From Ensifer adhaerens (GTDB lineage: Bacteria; Pseudomonadota; Alphaproteobacteria; Rhizobiales; Rhizobiaceae), in contig NZ_CP118610.1 of assembly GCF_028993555.1 (NCBI RefSeq), forward strand, positions 1,302,001-1,366,000: 64,000 bases of DNA, given 5' to 3'. Positions 8,728 to 17,395 of the stretch are shown here, piece by piece. The position numbers and the translations under genes are program-made. The notes under the pieces are model-generated. The model was not told the DNA's origin. It did no database searches and worked only from the letters and a program-made list of their open reading frames with translations. Numbering within the stretch: the first letter of the stretch is position 1; each line of letters opens with the position of its first letter.

Positions 8728-9891
8728 TCAGCGCTGGGCGCCGTAGCCGTAGAGCCAGTCAAGGTCTGCGGCGAGCGCATCCGGCCCCTTGAGTTTCAGG
8801 ACGATGTCGCGGCCCAGGCGCAAGGGCCCCCGTGCGTGGTAGGCAAAGTGATTGAACGCCGCGCGACGGCGGACCCGGGCAATGCGTGGTCGACGCTTCG
8901 CTTCGAATGCAGCCAGCGCCTGGGAGATATCGATGGCGGCCGCCAGGCAGTCGGAAAGTTCGAAGGCGTCCTCGATCGCCATGGCCGCGCCCTGCGCTGC
9001 AAAGGGCGTCATCGCATGGGCCGCGTCGCCGATCAGCACGGTCTTTCGCCCGTCTTGCCAGGCGCCGTCGTCGACTGTGCACAATGGCCAGTAGGTGGGG
9101 GCGGCAGCCTTGTCGAGCAGCGAGCGGATGTCCGCATTCCAACCTGAGAAGGCATTCAGGCAGTCCTGGCGCCGCTTGCCCGAATCCTTGCCGACCCAGA
9201 CGGCGTCGGTCTCCTTGCCCTCGATGATGGCGACGAGATTGAAGCCGTCAACTTCCCGCAACGGGTAGGCCACGAGATGGGCGCGAGGGCCGAGGAACGC
9301 CGTGACCTGGTTCGGCTTGAGAATGCCGGCCGCCGTGTCGCGCGCAAGCGTCATGCGCCAGGCAACGTTGCCTGAAAACCGTACGTGACCGGCGCCGGGG
9401 ACGCCGTTGCGCAATCGCGACCAGATCCCGTCGGCGCCGACGATGATGTCCGGACGCCGTCCCGTCAGTCTTATGATGGTCTGCTCATCAGGATTGTCGA
9501 TATGGCATCCGAGTTGCAGGCGGCAGCGCGGCTCTGCCTCCACGGCGGCAAGCAGCACTTTCTGCAGGCTCGCGCGGTGCATGACGGCATAGGGCGCGTG
9601 CCAGCGCCGACGAGCGAAAGCGCCGGCCGATACGCTGGCAAGAGGGCTCAAGGATACGCCGTCCACCAGGCCGATACGCTCCGGCTCGCTCCAGTAGCCT
9701 TCGAGTTCCGCAAGCAGGCCGAGTTCGATGAGGATGCGTGAGGCGTTCGGCGACAACTGCAGACCGGCGCCGACTTCGTTCAGCGCCGTTGCCCGTTCTA
9801 TGATGTCGACTTCGAAACCGCGCCGCGCAAGACAAAGCGCAGCGGTAAGCCCGCCGATGCCGGCGCCGATGATCGCGACGGGGCGCGACAT
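8728..9891 (-). CDS. FAD-dependent monooxygenase, salicylate-hydroxylase-like
   Basis: A 387-residue class A flavoprotein monooxygenase, probably hydroxylating an aromatic or similar ring with NAD(P)H and oxygen. Visible are the N-terminal Rossmann GAGIGG (9-14) ending in the acidic IIERA, the NAD(P)H/FAD motif VGADGIWSRLR in the middle, and the second FAD motif LIGDAAHAMTPFAAQGAAMAIEDA near 280-305. The substrate cannot be read from sequence; related proteins include salicylate, 6-hydroxynicotinate and ubiquinone-pathway hydroxylases. It lies nine bases downstream of a small zinc-finger gene, so the two are probably cotranscribed. Confidence 0.85.
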   Translation of the reverse strand: MSRPVAIIGAGIGGLTAALCLARRGFEVDIIERATALNEVGAGLQLSPNASRILIELGLLAELEGYWSEPERIGLVDGVSLSPLASVSAGAFARRRWHAPYAVMHRASLQKVLLAAVEAEPRCRLQLGCHIDNPDEQTIIRLTGRRPDIIVGADGIWSRLRNGVPGAGHVRFSGNVAWRMTLARDTAAGILKPNQVTAFLGPRAHLVAYPLREVDGFNLVAIIEGKETDAVWVGKDSGKRRQDCLNAFSGWNADIRSLLDKAAAPTYWPLCTVDDGAWQDGRKTVLIGDAAHAMTPFAAQGAAMAIEDAFELSDCLAAAIDISQALAAFEAKRRPRIARVRRRAAFNHFAYHARGPLRLGRDIVLKLKGPDALAADLDWLYGYGAQR

Positions 9892-9900
9892 CGTGGCCTA

Positions 9901-10146
9901 TCAGGCGGCTTTGTGGGCGAAGAGGCAGCCGGGCGGGTTGGTTTCCGTCGCCTTCAGCTTCGGATTGTAGCGATAAAGCGTGGAGCAGTAGGAGCAGACT
10001 TTCTCGTTGTCGTCACCCATGTCGATGAAGATGTGCGGGTGATCGTACGGAACGGACGCGCCGGTGCACATGAATTCCTTGACGCCGATTTCGATTGCCT
10101 GATGTCCGCCGTCGTTCTGGAAGTGCGGGATGCTGTGGCCGGCCAT
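9901..10146 (-). CDS. zf-CHCC zinc-finger protein (NDUFS6-like)
   Basis: An 81-residue protein starting MAGHSIPHFQNDGG. It carries a Cys-x8-His ... Cys-x2-Cys arrangement (C in FMCTG, H in YDHPH, CSYC), the pattern of the zf-CHCC family. That family includes the mitochondrial complex I accessory subunit NDUFS6 and its alphaproteobacterial homologues. The frame extends 25 codons upstream, but the internal ATG at 10146 gives the family-like N-terminus. It is followed immediately by the flavin monooxygenase gene. A role in complex I assembly or stability is inferred from family knowledge. Confidence 0.85.
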   Translation of the reverse strand: MAGHSIPHFQNDGGHQAIEIGVKEFMCTGASVPYDHPHIFIDMGDDNEKVCSYCSTLYRYNPKLKATETNPPGCLFAHKAA

Positions 10147-10318
10147 GTCATGCTCCGATGAATGCAAGTCTCTAAAGTTGTCGGCACCATAGTGAGCTTT
10201 GCTGCAAAAGTGTAGCGGCAAACACGCCGCAGCTGTGGTTTTTGCCAGTGTGGGGTTTCACTCGCCAGAGCGACGAACTAGGTTGCGCCGGATCGATACC
10301 CCCTAGGATGATAAAAAG

Positions 10319-11104
10319 ATGGATCTCAATCCGCCGCGGTTTTCCCGCTTTACCCATGAAGGTCTGGAGATCGCCTTCTTCGACGAAGGCGATCCGGCAG
10401 GCACACCCATTCTCCTCATTCACGGGTTTGCCTCGAGCGCCAACGTCAACTGGGTTTTCCCGGGCTGGCTGAAGACTCTGGGCGATGCCGGCTACCGCGT
10501 GATCGCGCTCGACAATCGCGGGCATGGCAAGAGCAGCAAGCCCTACGATCCGGCTTTGTACCACCCGCAGCAGATGGCCGGCGATGCGGCAGCACTTCTC
10601 AGGCATCTCGGCATCGCCGAAGCGCACGTGATGGGTTACTCCATGGGCGCGCGCATCGCGGCCTTCCTGGCGCTAGCACATCCCGACCGGGTACGCTCTC
10701 TTGTCTTCGGCGGTCTCGGCATCGGCATGGTGACGGGGGTGGGGGATTGGGACCCGATCGCCGATGCTCTGGTGGCGCCTTCCCTCGACGTCGTGACCCA
10801 TGCGCGTGGTCGCATGTTCCGCGCCTTTGCCGACCAGACCAAGAGCGACAGGCAGGCACTTGCGGCCTGCATTTCGACCTCGCGCGATCTGCTGACACCT
10901 GAGGATATGGGGCGCATCGACGCGCCGACCCTGATCGGTGTCGGGACAGCGGATGATATCGCCGGCTCGCCGCAGGAGCTGGCGGCGTTGATGCCCAACG
11001 CGCGCGCGCTTGATATTCCGGGCAGGGATCATATGCTCGCCGTGGGTGACCGGGTATTCAAGAAGGCCGTGCTCGAGTTCCTCGAGGAAGTGGGGCACGC
11101 CTAG
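10319..11104 (+). CDS. Alpha/beta-fold hydrolase
   Basis: A 261-residue cytoplasmic alpha/beta hydrolase. The oxyanion motif LLIHGFASS (33-41), nucleophile elbow GYSMG with Ser108, acidic residue Asp212 in GTADDIAG and His238 in GRDHM complete a catalytic triad. DNRGHGKSSKP (65-75) is typical of the esterase/haloperoxidase-like branch. No signal peptide is seen. The substrate is not recognisable. It lies upstream of cysE with its own 3' hairpin-prone region, so a shared transcript is possible but unproven. Confidence 0.88.
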   Translation: MDLNPPRFSRFTHEGLEIAFFDEGDPAGTPILLIHGFASSANVNWVFPGWLKTLGDAGYRVIALDNRGHGKSSKPYDPALYHPQQMAGDAAALLRHLGIAEAHVMGYSMGARIAAFLALAHPDRVRSLVFGGLGIGMVTGVGDWDPIADALVAPSLDVVTHARGRMFRAFADQTKSDRQALAACISTSRDLLTPEDMGRIDAPTLIGVGTADDIAGSPQELAALMPNARALDIPGRDHMLAVGDRVFKKAVLEFLEEVGHA

Positions 11105-11267
11105 ACGACGAAACAAGGAAGTTCCCGAACGAGACGGAACGCGGGAAGCACCGTACGCTTGCCCGCTTCCGAGGTGTTCGACCGAGGGTGGAACTGAGGC
11201 CGGGCCATTTAAGTCGTACCGGATTTCCCCTATAGTGACTGTAGGACGGACAGGAAGGAGAGCGACG

Positions 11268-12095
11268 ATGGTCGCCAAGACCGAACTTCGCCAGACGGAA
11301 GCGTTGAAGGTGATGGACCCGATCTGGAACAGCCTGCGTGAGGAAGCCCGTGTGGCAGCCGAGCAGGATCCGATGCTTGCGGCCTTCCTCTATTCGACGG
11401 TGGTCAATCAGCACTCTCTCGAAGAAAGCGTGATCTATCGCATCTGCGAGAGGCTCGATCACCCCGACCTTCAGGCGAACCTCTTGCGGCAGACCTTCTC
11501 GGAGATGCTTGAGGATTGGCCGGAATGGGGAACCATTCTGCGCGTCGACATCCAGGCGGTCTATGACCGCGATCCTGCCTGCACCCGCTTCATCGAGCCC
11601 GTGCTCTATTTCAAGGGCTTCCATGCCATCCAGACGCACCGGCTGGCCCATTGGCTGCTAAAGCGCGGCCGCAAGGACTTTGCGTTCTATCTGCAGAGCC
11701 GCGCATCGAGCGTCTTCCAGACGGATATCAACCCGGCTGCCCGCATCGGTCGTGGCATCTTCCTTGATCACGCCACCGGTCTTGTCGTCGGCGAGACGGC
11801 CGTGATCGGTGACAATGTTTCCATTCTGCACGGCGTGACGCTTGGCGGCACAGGCAAGGAAGGCAGCGATCGCCATCCGAAGATCGCCGATGGCGTACTG
11901 ATCGGCGCCGGTGCCAAGATCCTCGGCAACATCCATATCGGCCACTGCTCGCGTATCGCTGCCGGTTCGGTCGTTTTGAAACCGGTGCCGCCGAAGTCGA
12001 CGGTCGCAGGCGTGCCGGCAAAGGTGGTAGGTGAGGCCGGTTGCTCCGAGCCCTCGCGTCAGATGGACCAGATCCTGAGCAGCTTCGATATCTGA
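11268..12095 (+). CDS. cysE: Serine O-acetyltransferase CysE
   Basis: Transfers acetyl from acetyl-CoA to L-serine, the committed step of cysteine synthesis. The 275-residue protein has an alpha-helical N-terminal domain (1-145) and a left-handed beta-helix of hexapeptide repeats. Asp153 in QTDINPAARIG and His168 in LDHATG correspond to the catalytic pair of the E. coli enzyme. The glycine loop TLGGTGKEGSDRHP and the C-terminal tail, where cysteine feedback acts in the family, are present. ATG 11268 follows GGAAGGAG at good spacing; the longer open frame upstream overlaps the hydrolase gene and is rejected. Confidence 0.95.
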   Translation: MVAKTELRQTEALKVMDPIWNSLREEARVAAEQDPMLAAFLYSTVVNQHSLEESVIYRICERLDHPDLQANLLRQTFSEMLEDWPEWGTILRVDIQAVYDRDPACTRFIEPVLYFKGFHAIQTHRLAHWLLKRGRKDFAFYLQSRASSVFQTDINPAARIGRGIFLDHATGLVVGETAVIGDNVSILHGVTLGGTGKEGSDRHPKIADGVLIGAGAKILGNIHIGHCSRIAAGSVVLKPVPPKSTVAGVPAKVVGEAGCSEPSRQMDQILSSFDI

Positions 12096-12195
12096 ACATA
12101 CGGGAACCGGTGCGTAAGCCTCTTTCGAGGGGTTTACACCCGGCGATGCAGCGTGCGAGAAGCGCCGCACAGATAAACGGCTACGGAGACGTGTT

Positions 12196-12399
12196 TTGAA
12201 GCCCGAAGAAATCCGCAAGCTTGAAGCCTACTTCAAGCGCACCTTCAACCAGCAGATGGTCGTCAAGGCTCGCCCGAAGAAGGACGAGTCCGCTGAAGTC
12301 TATCTCGGTGACGAGTTCCTCGGTGTCGTTTTCCGCGATGAGGAAGATGGCGAGCTTTCCTACAACTTCTCCATGGCGATCCTCGACATCGACCTCTAA
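12196..12399 (+). CDS. DUF3126 family small protein
   Basis: A 67-residue acidic protein, MKPEEIRKLEAYFKRTF..., matching the short alphaproteobacterial DUF3126 family as I recall it; function unknown. The start is TTG: the only nearby alternative, GTG at 12191, runs into a stop after one codon, and GGAGAC sits five bases before the TTG. It lies 100 bases after cysE and ends at a very strong terminator, so cysE and this gene may share a transcript. Confidence 0.85.
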   Translation: MKPEEIRKLEAYFKRTFNQQMVVKARPKKDESAEVYLGDEFLGVVFRDEEDGELSYNFSMAILDIDL

Positions 12400-12425
12400 G
12401 TCCTGACGACGGACGACAAAGTAGC

Positions 12426-12458
12426 AAACCCCGAAAATCCCTGCGATTTTCGGGGTTT
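12426..12458 (+). terminator. Intrinsic terminator after DUF3126 gene
   Basis: A perfect 14-bp stem (12426-12439 with 12445-12458) has a 5-nt loop and the stem ends in TTT followed by ATTGTTT. Confidence 0.9.
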
Positions 12459-12610
12459 ATTGTTTCTGGCGAAGATTTGATGGCGTTCGGGGCGATTGCT
12501 CGCCATTTTCATCTTCGGTCTTCGGCAAGGGCCGACGGAAATTTGCGTTTGCCAGCATTTCTTCATCAAGTTGTTGCATCCGTTGTATTTTATTGCGTCG
12601 CACACTCGTC

Positions 12611-12638
12611 TTGACTTTTTGTGCAGTGCACATAAACT
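12611..12638 (+). promoter_or_regulatory. Sigma-70-type promoter of the phasin gene with an internal palindrome
   Basis: TTGACT at 12611-12616 (CTTGAC with the preceding base) is separated by 16 bases from TAAACT at 12633-12638, 39 bases ahead of the phasin ATG. The spacer contains the palindrome TGTGCA-G-TGCACA (12620-12632), a possible repressor site. Confidence 0.55.
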
Positions 12639-12676
12639 GAAGCCTCCAGATCAGGCCGTCACTAAGGAGACACCGG

Positions 12677-13033
12677 ATGTTCAACTTCGATGATGCAAAC
12701 AAGAAGAGCAAAGAAGCCATTGACGTGGCTGTAAAGAGCTATTCCGCTTGGACCAAGGGTCTCCAGGCTATCGCGACTGAAGCTGCAGACTATTCCAAGA
12801 AGTCCTTTGAAGATGGCGTTGCGCACGTCGAGAAGCTGTCCGGCATCAAGAGTGTCGAAGCTGCTTTCGAACTGCAGACCAATTTCATCAAGGCGAGCTA
12901 CGAAGGCTTCGTCGCCGAGGCTACGAAGATCGGCGAAATGTACGCTGATCTCGCCAAGGACGCTTACAAGCCCTACGAGGCGCCCGTTGCCAAGGCAACG
13001 GCAGCAGTCAAGGCCGCCGCTGCCGCCGCCTGA
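12677..13033 (+). CDS. Phasin family protein
   Basis: A 118-residue helical protein starting MFNFDDANKKSKEAIDVAVKS. It fits the small phasins that coat polyhydroxyalkanoate granules: amphipathic helices, no signal peptide and an alanine-rich C-terminus (VKAAAAAA). AAGGAGA stands eight bases before ATG. The gene is monocistronic, between its own promoter and a strong terminator, as expected of an abundant granule protein. Assignment to a particular phaP paralogue is not possible from sequence alone. Confidence 0.85.
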   Translation: MFNFDDANKKSKEAIDVAVKSYSAWTKGLQAIATEAADYSKKSFEDGVAHVEKLSGIKSVEAAFELQTNFIKASYEGFVAEATKIGEMYADLAKDAYKPYEAPVAKATAAVKAAAAAA

Positions 13034-13058
13034 TCGCTGAGCACAGAGCACGTTTCTC

Positions 13059-13091
13059 AAGGGCCGGTCGCAGCGATTGCGACCGGCCCTT
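13059..13091 (+). terminator. Intrinsic terminator after the phasin gene
   Basis: A perfect 14-bp GC-rich stem (13059-13072 with 13078-13091) has a 5-nt loop and is followed by TTTATTTT. Confidence 0.92.
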
Positions 13092-13273
13092 TTATTTTCT
13101 CGCTTTAGCTGTGAGCAGCCCGAAGAAAGTTGATCAATCTTGCGCGCGGTCGTGCGATTATGATTGCAGTGCGTTGGTTCGGTCTTAAAATCTGGAAACG
13201 AACCATTAGATAAAGGGCAAGCACGCTGCGGCCAAGTTCAGTGGGGTCGCTGCTGTACAAGGAACTGACAAGA

Positions 13274-13627
13274 ATGATCGCCATGCCGGTCCGGATGCAG
13301 CAAGGTAGCGATGACGAGGGAAACGGCAACAACCGCAGCACGTCCGTCATCACGCGTACCAAGCCGAAGACCAAAAAGCCGAGTTTGTATCGTGTTCTGC
13401 TTTTGAATGACGATTACACGCCGATGGAGTTTGTCATCCACATTCTGGAGCGCTTCTTTCAGAAGAACCCGGAAGAGGCGACCCGCATCATGCTTCACGT
13501 CCACAATCATGGCGTGGGAGAATGCGGCGTCTTCACCTATGAGGTCGCCGAAACCAAGGTGACGCAGGTGATGGATTTTGCCCGGCAGCATCAGCATCCG
13601 TTGCAATGCGTCATGGAAAAGAAATGA
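13274..13627 (+). CDS. clpS: ATP-dependent Clp protease adaptor ClpS
   Basis: Adaptor that hands N-end-rule substrates to ClpA-ClpP. The 117-residue protein has a disordered N-terminal arm rich in Gly/Asn/Lys and the ClpS core [22 protein letters not shown]...[15 protein letters not shown], where [10 protein letters not shown] forms the substrate pocket rim. An upstream in-frame GTG at 13241 has no Shine-Dalgarno, whereas ATG 13274 has AAGGA about ten bases ahead. It is nine bases before clpA and clearly one operon. Confidence 0.94.
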   Translation: MIAMPVRMQQGSDDEGNGNNRSTSVITRTKPKTKKPSLYRVLLLNDDYTPMEFVIHILERFFQKNPEEATRIMLHVHNHGVGECGVFTYEVAETKVTQVMDFARQHQHPLQCVMEKK

Positions 13628-13636
13628 GGAACTAAC

Positions 13637-16153
13637 GTGCCAACATTTTCGCCCAGTCTCGAAAAGGCGCTACACCAGGCACTGACTTTTGCCAACGAGC
13701 GCCACCATGAATACGCCACGCTCGAGCATCTGCTTCTGGCATTGATCGATGATGCCGACGCGGCGGCCGTGATGGGCGCCTGCAACGTCAATCTCGAGAC
13801 GCTGCGCAAGACCGTGACGGATTATGTCGACAACGAGCTTTCCAATCTCGTGACCGGCTACGACGAAGATTCCAAGCCGACGGCTGGTTTCCAGCGTGTC
13901 ATCCAGCGCGCGGTCATCCATGTCCAGTCGTCCGGGCGCGAGGAAGTGACCGGCGCCAATGTGCTGGTTGCCATCTTCGCCGAGCGCGAAAGCCATGCCG
14001 CTTATTTCCTGCAGGAACAGGAGATGACGCGCTACGACGCCGTCAACTTCATTTCGCACGGCATCGGCAAGCGCCCCGGCAGCTCCGAGTCCCGGCCGGT
14101 GCGTGGCACCGATGATCACGAATCCGAGCAGAAGCCTTCGCGCGACACCGAGGAAAGTGGCGCCAAGAAGCAGCAGGACGCGCTCACGGCCTATTGCGTC
14201 AACCTCAACGAAAAGGCGAAGTCCGGTAAGATCGACCCGCTGATCGGGCGCCACGCGGAGGTGAACCGGACCATCCAGGTGCTCTGCCGCCGCTCGAAGA
14301 ACAACCCGCTCTATGTCGGCGACCCCGGCGTCGGCAAGACGGCGATCGCCGAAGGTCTTGCCAAGCGGATCATCGAAAAGAAGGTGCCGGAAGCACTGCA
14401 GGATGCGACGATCTTCTCGCTGGATATGGGCACGCTTCTCGCCGGCACGCGCTATCGCGGCGATTTCGAAGAGCGCCTGAAGCAGGTCGTCAAGGAGCTT
14501 GAGGACTATCCGGGCGCCGTGCTCTTCATCGACGAGATCCATACGGTGATTGGCGCTGGGGCCACCTCCGGTGGCGCCATGGATGCGTCCAACCTGCTGA
14601 AGCCGGCGCTCTCCTCCGGTGCGATCCGCTGCATCGGTTCGACCACCTACAAGGAATACCGCCAGTTCTTCGAGAAAGACCGGGCGCTGGTTCGACGCTT
14701 CCAGAAGATCGACGTGAACGAGCCGACGATTGCCGACGCGATCGAGATCATGAAGGGGTTGAAGCCTTACTTCGAGGAATATCACCACCTGAAATACTCG
14801 AACGAGGCGATCAAGGCAGCCGTCGAGCTTTCGGCCCGCTATATCAACGACCGGAAGCTGCCTGACAAGGCGATCGACGTGATCGACGAATCCGGTGCGG
14901 CTCAGATGCTGTTGCCGGCAAGCAAGCGCCGCAAGCTGATCACCGAAAAGGAGATCGAGGCGACGATCGCGACGATGGCGCGCATCCCGCCGAAGACCGT
15001 TTCGAAGGACGACGAGGCCGTTCTCGCCAATCTCGAAAAGGAACTCCGGTCGGTCGTCTATGGCCAGGACCTGGCGATCGAAGCGCTTGCGTCTTCGATC
15101 AAGCTGGCGCGTGCCGGCCTGCGGGAACCGAACAAGCCGATCGGCTGCTACGTCTTCTCCGGCCCGACCGGCGTCGGCAAGACGGAAGTCGCCAAGCAGC
15201 TTGCGACGTCGCTCGGTGTCGAGCTCCTGCGCTTCGACATGTCGGAATACATGGAGCGGCACACGGTTTCGCGTCTGCTCGGTGCACCTCCGGGCTATGT
15301 CGGCTTCGACCAGGGCGGCCTCCTGACCGATGGCGTCGACCAGCATCCACATTGCGTGCTGCTGCTGGACGAGATCGAGAAGGCGCATCCGGACCTGTTC
15401 AACATCCTGTTGCAGGTCATGGATCATGGCTCCTTGACGGATCACAACGGCAAGAAGATCGACTTCCGCAACGTCATCCTGATCATGACGACCAATGCCG
15501 GCGCATCGGAAATGGCCCGGGCCGCCATCGGCTTTGGTTCATCCAAGCGTACGGGCGAAGACGAAGAGGCGCTGAACCGCCTGTTCACACCGGAGTTCCG
15601 CAACCGTCTGGACGCGGTCATTCCCTTCGCTTCGCTGCCGACCCCGGTCATCCATCAGGTGGTGCAGAAGTTCGTCATGCAACTGGAGACCCAGCTCGCC
15701 GAGCGCAATGTCACCTTCGACCTCGCGCCCGAAGCAATCGCCTGGCTCGCCGAGAAGGGCTACGACGAGAAGATGGGCGCGCGGCCGCTCGCCCGCGTCA
15801 TCCAGGAAAACATCAAGAAGCCGCTCGCCGATGAAATCCTCTTCGGCAAGCTGAAGAAGGGCGGTGTCGTCAGGGTGTCGATCGGCACCAAGGCCGATGG
15901 CACCAAGGGTCTGCTGCTTGACGCTGTTCCGGAAACGACGCCGATCAGACCGAAGGCGGAGGTTTCGCGCCCAGCAATGAAGGCGGCCAAACCGAAGAAG
16001 GCCGAGGACAAGGAAGAAGTGGGCGCCGAGCCTGCACCGAAGTCCAAGCCGAAGAAGGCAGCCGCCAAGGCATCCTCCGACGGCGAGGCCGGGGCAGGCG
16101 ACGCGGCTCCGAGAAAGGGTCGCACGGTGCCGAAGGTGCCGCGCAAGAAGTAG
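13637..16153 (+). CDS. clpA: ATP-dependent Clp protease ATP-binding subunit ClpA
   Basis: An 838-residue AAA+ unfoldase that feeds substrates into ClpP. It has a Clp-N domain (1-145). AAA1 carries Walker A GDPGVGKT (228-235) and Walker B ending DE at 299-300. AAA2 carries Walker A GPTGVGKT (509-516) and Walker B LLLDE at 575-579. The start is GTG with GAGGA overlapping the clpS stop. Residues about 765-838 form a Lys/Ala/Pro-rich tail beyond the usual ClpA end (E. coli ClpA has about 758 residues). Coupling to clpS supports ClpA over ClpB/ClpC. Confidence 0.95.
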   Translation: MPTFSPSLEKALHQALTFANERHHEYATLEHLLLALIDDADAAAVMGACNVNLETLRKTVTDYVDNELSNLVTGYDEDSKPTAGFQRVIQRAVIHVQSSGREEVTGANVLVAIFAERESHAAYFLQEQEMTRYDAVNFISHGIGKRPGSSESRPVRGTDDHESEQKPSRDTEESGAKKQQDALTAYCVNLNEKAKSGKIDPLIGRHAEVNRTIQVLCRRSKNNPLYVGDPGVGKTAIAEGLAKRIIEKKVPEALQDATIFSLDMGTLLAGTRYRGDFEERLKQVVKELEDYPGAVLFIDEIHTVIGAGATSGGAMDASNLLKPALSSGAIRCIGSTTYKEYRQFFEKDRALVRRFQKIDVNEPTIADAIEIMKGLKPYFEEYHHLKYSNEAIKAAVELSARYINDRKLPDKAIDVIDESGAAQMLLPASKRRKLITEKEIEATIATMARIPPKTVSKDDEAVLANLEKELRSVVYGQDLAIEALASSIKLARAGLREPNKPIGCYVFSGPTGVGKTEVAKQLATSLGVELLRFDMSEYMERHTVSRLLGAPPGYVGFDQGGLLTDGVDQHPHCVLLLDEIEKAHPDLFNILLQVMDHGSLTDHNGKKIDFRNVILIMTTNAGASEMARAAIGFGSSKRTGEDEEALNRLFTPEFRNRLDAVIPFASLPTPVIHQVVQKFVMQLETQLAERNVTFDLAPEAIAWLAEKGYDEKMGARPLARVIQENIKKPLADEILFGKLKKGGVVRVSIGTKADGTKGLLLDAVPETTPIRPKAEVSRPAMKAAKPKKAEDKEEVGAEPAPKSKPKKAAAKASSDGEAGAGDAAPRKGRTVPKVPRKK

Positions 16154-16173
16154 CCCCTCGCAAGAGATGTTCG

Positions 16174-16204
16174 ACGGTGCCGGATGCGAACCATCCGGCA
16201 CCGT
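16174..16204 (+). terminator. Intrinsic terminator after clpA
   Basis: A perfect 13-bp stem (16174-16186 with 16192-16204) has a 5-nt loop and is followed by TTTTCT. Confidence 0.9.
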
Positions 16205-16236
16205 TTTTCTGAATCAAAGACAATCCGGAATTGCCA

Positions 16237-16974
16237 ATGGATAGGGAAGAAGACGAGCAATCATCGCTCGCCTGGTTCGGGAGAGGTATGCGCGGCATCT
16301 TCAGCCTGCCGGCCTTCATCCTCATGCTGTCCTTCGTTGGCTTCTGTTCGCTGACTGCGCAAGCTGGGATTCCGGTGCAACAGGTCGTCTTCATGGTCGG
16401 CATGGTCTGGGCGCTTCCGGCGAAAGTCATTCTTGTCAGTTCGATGATGAGCGGCGCGAACCTGGCGGCCGCCTTCCTGGCCGTTTCGCTGTCTTCCGTC
16501 CGGCTGATGCCGATGGTTGCGGCGCTCGTCCCGGAACTGCGCACATCGCGAACGCCGACGTGGCTGCTCCTTTTCCTGTCGCATTTCGTCGCCATCACCG
16601 CCTGGGTGTTCGCGATGGAGAAGGTGCCGAAGGTCCCGCGTGAGCGGCGCGTCGCTTTCTTTGCCGGCTTCGGCATCACGCTGGTCGCGGCGAACATGCT
16701 GCTGGTCGCCGTCGTCTACCATTTCGTCGCGGACTTCCCGCCAATCGTCGCCGGCTGCCTTTTCTTCCTGACGCCCGTCTATTTTCTCGCATCGATCTGG
16801 CATTCGGCGCGCCACCCCGTCGTCTACGTGGCGCTGCTGTTCGGCCTTGTCGGCGGGCCGCTGTTCTATTGGCTGTTTCCGGAATTCGACATCCTGCTTG
16901 CCGGCCTGGTTGGCGGCACGCTCGCCTGGCTGCTCGAGCGCCTCTGGCGCCTGCGCAAGGAGGTCAGCGCATGA
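16237..16974 (+). CDS. azlC: AzlC family branched-chain amino acid permease
   Basis: A 245-residue membrane protein with about six to seven hydrophobic helices. It matches the AzlC family, whose members work with a small AzlD partner to export branched-chain amino acids or related compounds. The run SLTAQAGIPVQQVVFMVGMVWALPAKVIL near 35-65 is family-like. An in-frame TTG six bases upstream is less likely than ATG 16237. The stop overlaps azlD by ATGA, the usual coupled arrangement. The exported substrate is inferred from the family only. Confidence 0.88.
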   Translation: MDREEDEQSSLAWFGRGMRGIFSLPAFILMLSFVGFCSLTAQAGIPVQQVVFMVGMVWALPAKVILVSSMMSGANLAAAFLAVSLSSVRLMPMVAALVPELRTSRTPTWLLLFLSHFVAITAWVFAMEKVPKVPRERRVAFFAGFGITLVAANMLLVAVVYHFVADFPPIVAGCLFFLTPVYFLASIWHSARHPVVYVALLFGLVGGPLFYWLFPEFDILLAGLVGGTLAWLLERLWRLRKEVSA

Positions 16975-17315
16975 GTTGGCATGACGGTTGGTGGGCCTAT
17001 GCCTTCATCGCGATCGCCGGCTGGCTGGCAACCGACATCTGGCGCTGGCTGGGCGTCATTGCCGGCAACAAGCTGCGGGATGATTCCGAGGCGCTGAACT
17101 GGGTGAGAGCAGTCGCGACCGCCCTTGTCGCCGCGGTCATCGCAAAGCTCATCCTCTATCCGACGGGTGTGCTCGAACAATCCCCGCTCTGGCTGCGTGT
17201 GGGGTCCGTTGCACTCGGGGCTGTCGCTTTCTTTCTACTGGGACGAAAGCCGGCGATCGGAATAGCGACCGCCATCGCAGGGCTCGCATTGGGGCTCTGG
17301 TGGCTGGGCTTTTAG
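16971..17315 (+). CDS. azlD: AzlD family small membrane protein
   Basis: A 114-residue protein with about four hydrophobic segments, starting MSWHDGWWAYAFIAIAGWLATDIWRW. It is the AzlD partner of AzlC, needed for branched-chain amino acid export in characterised systems. The ATG overlaps the azlC stop by four bases, so it is translated by coupling. The family call rests on size, topology and the conserved azlC-azlD pairing. Confidence 0.86.
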   Translation: MSWHDGWWAYAFIAIAGWLATDIWRWLGVIAGNKLRDDSEALNWVRAVATALVAAVIAKLILYPTGVLEQSPLWLRVGSVALGAVAFFLLGRKPAIGIATAIAGLALGLWWLGF

Positions 17316-17331
17316 ACGAAGCCTGAGCCGA

Positions 17332-17352
17332 GAGCCGGCGAGGTGCCGGCTC
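17332..17352. terminator. Hairpin between convergent azlD and HIT genes
   Basis: An 8-bp GC-rich stem (17332-17339 with 17345-17352) has a 5-nt loop and lies between two convergent genes. It has no clear T-tract. Confidence 0.45.
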
Positions 17353-17395
17353 AATCATCAGTTCGTGGAGTGTCGGTTATCGAGTGCGGGCGAGA

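Noticed and set aside
13670-15445. A 591-codon minus-strand frame opposite clpA
   Set aside because: It is a shadow of clpA's strong third-position GC bias; no signal, domain or ribosome site.
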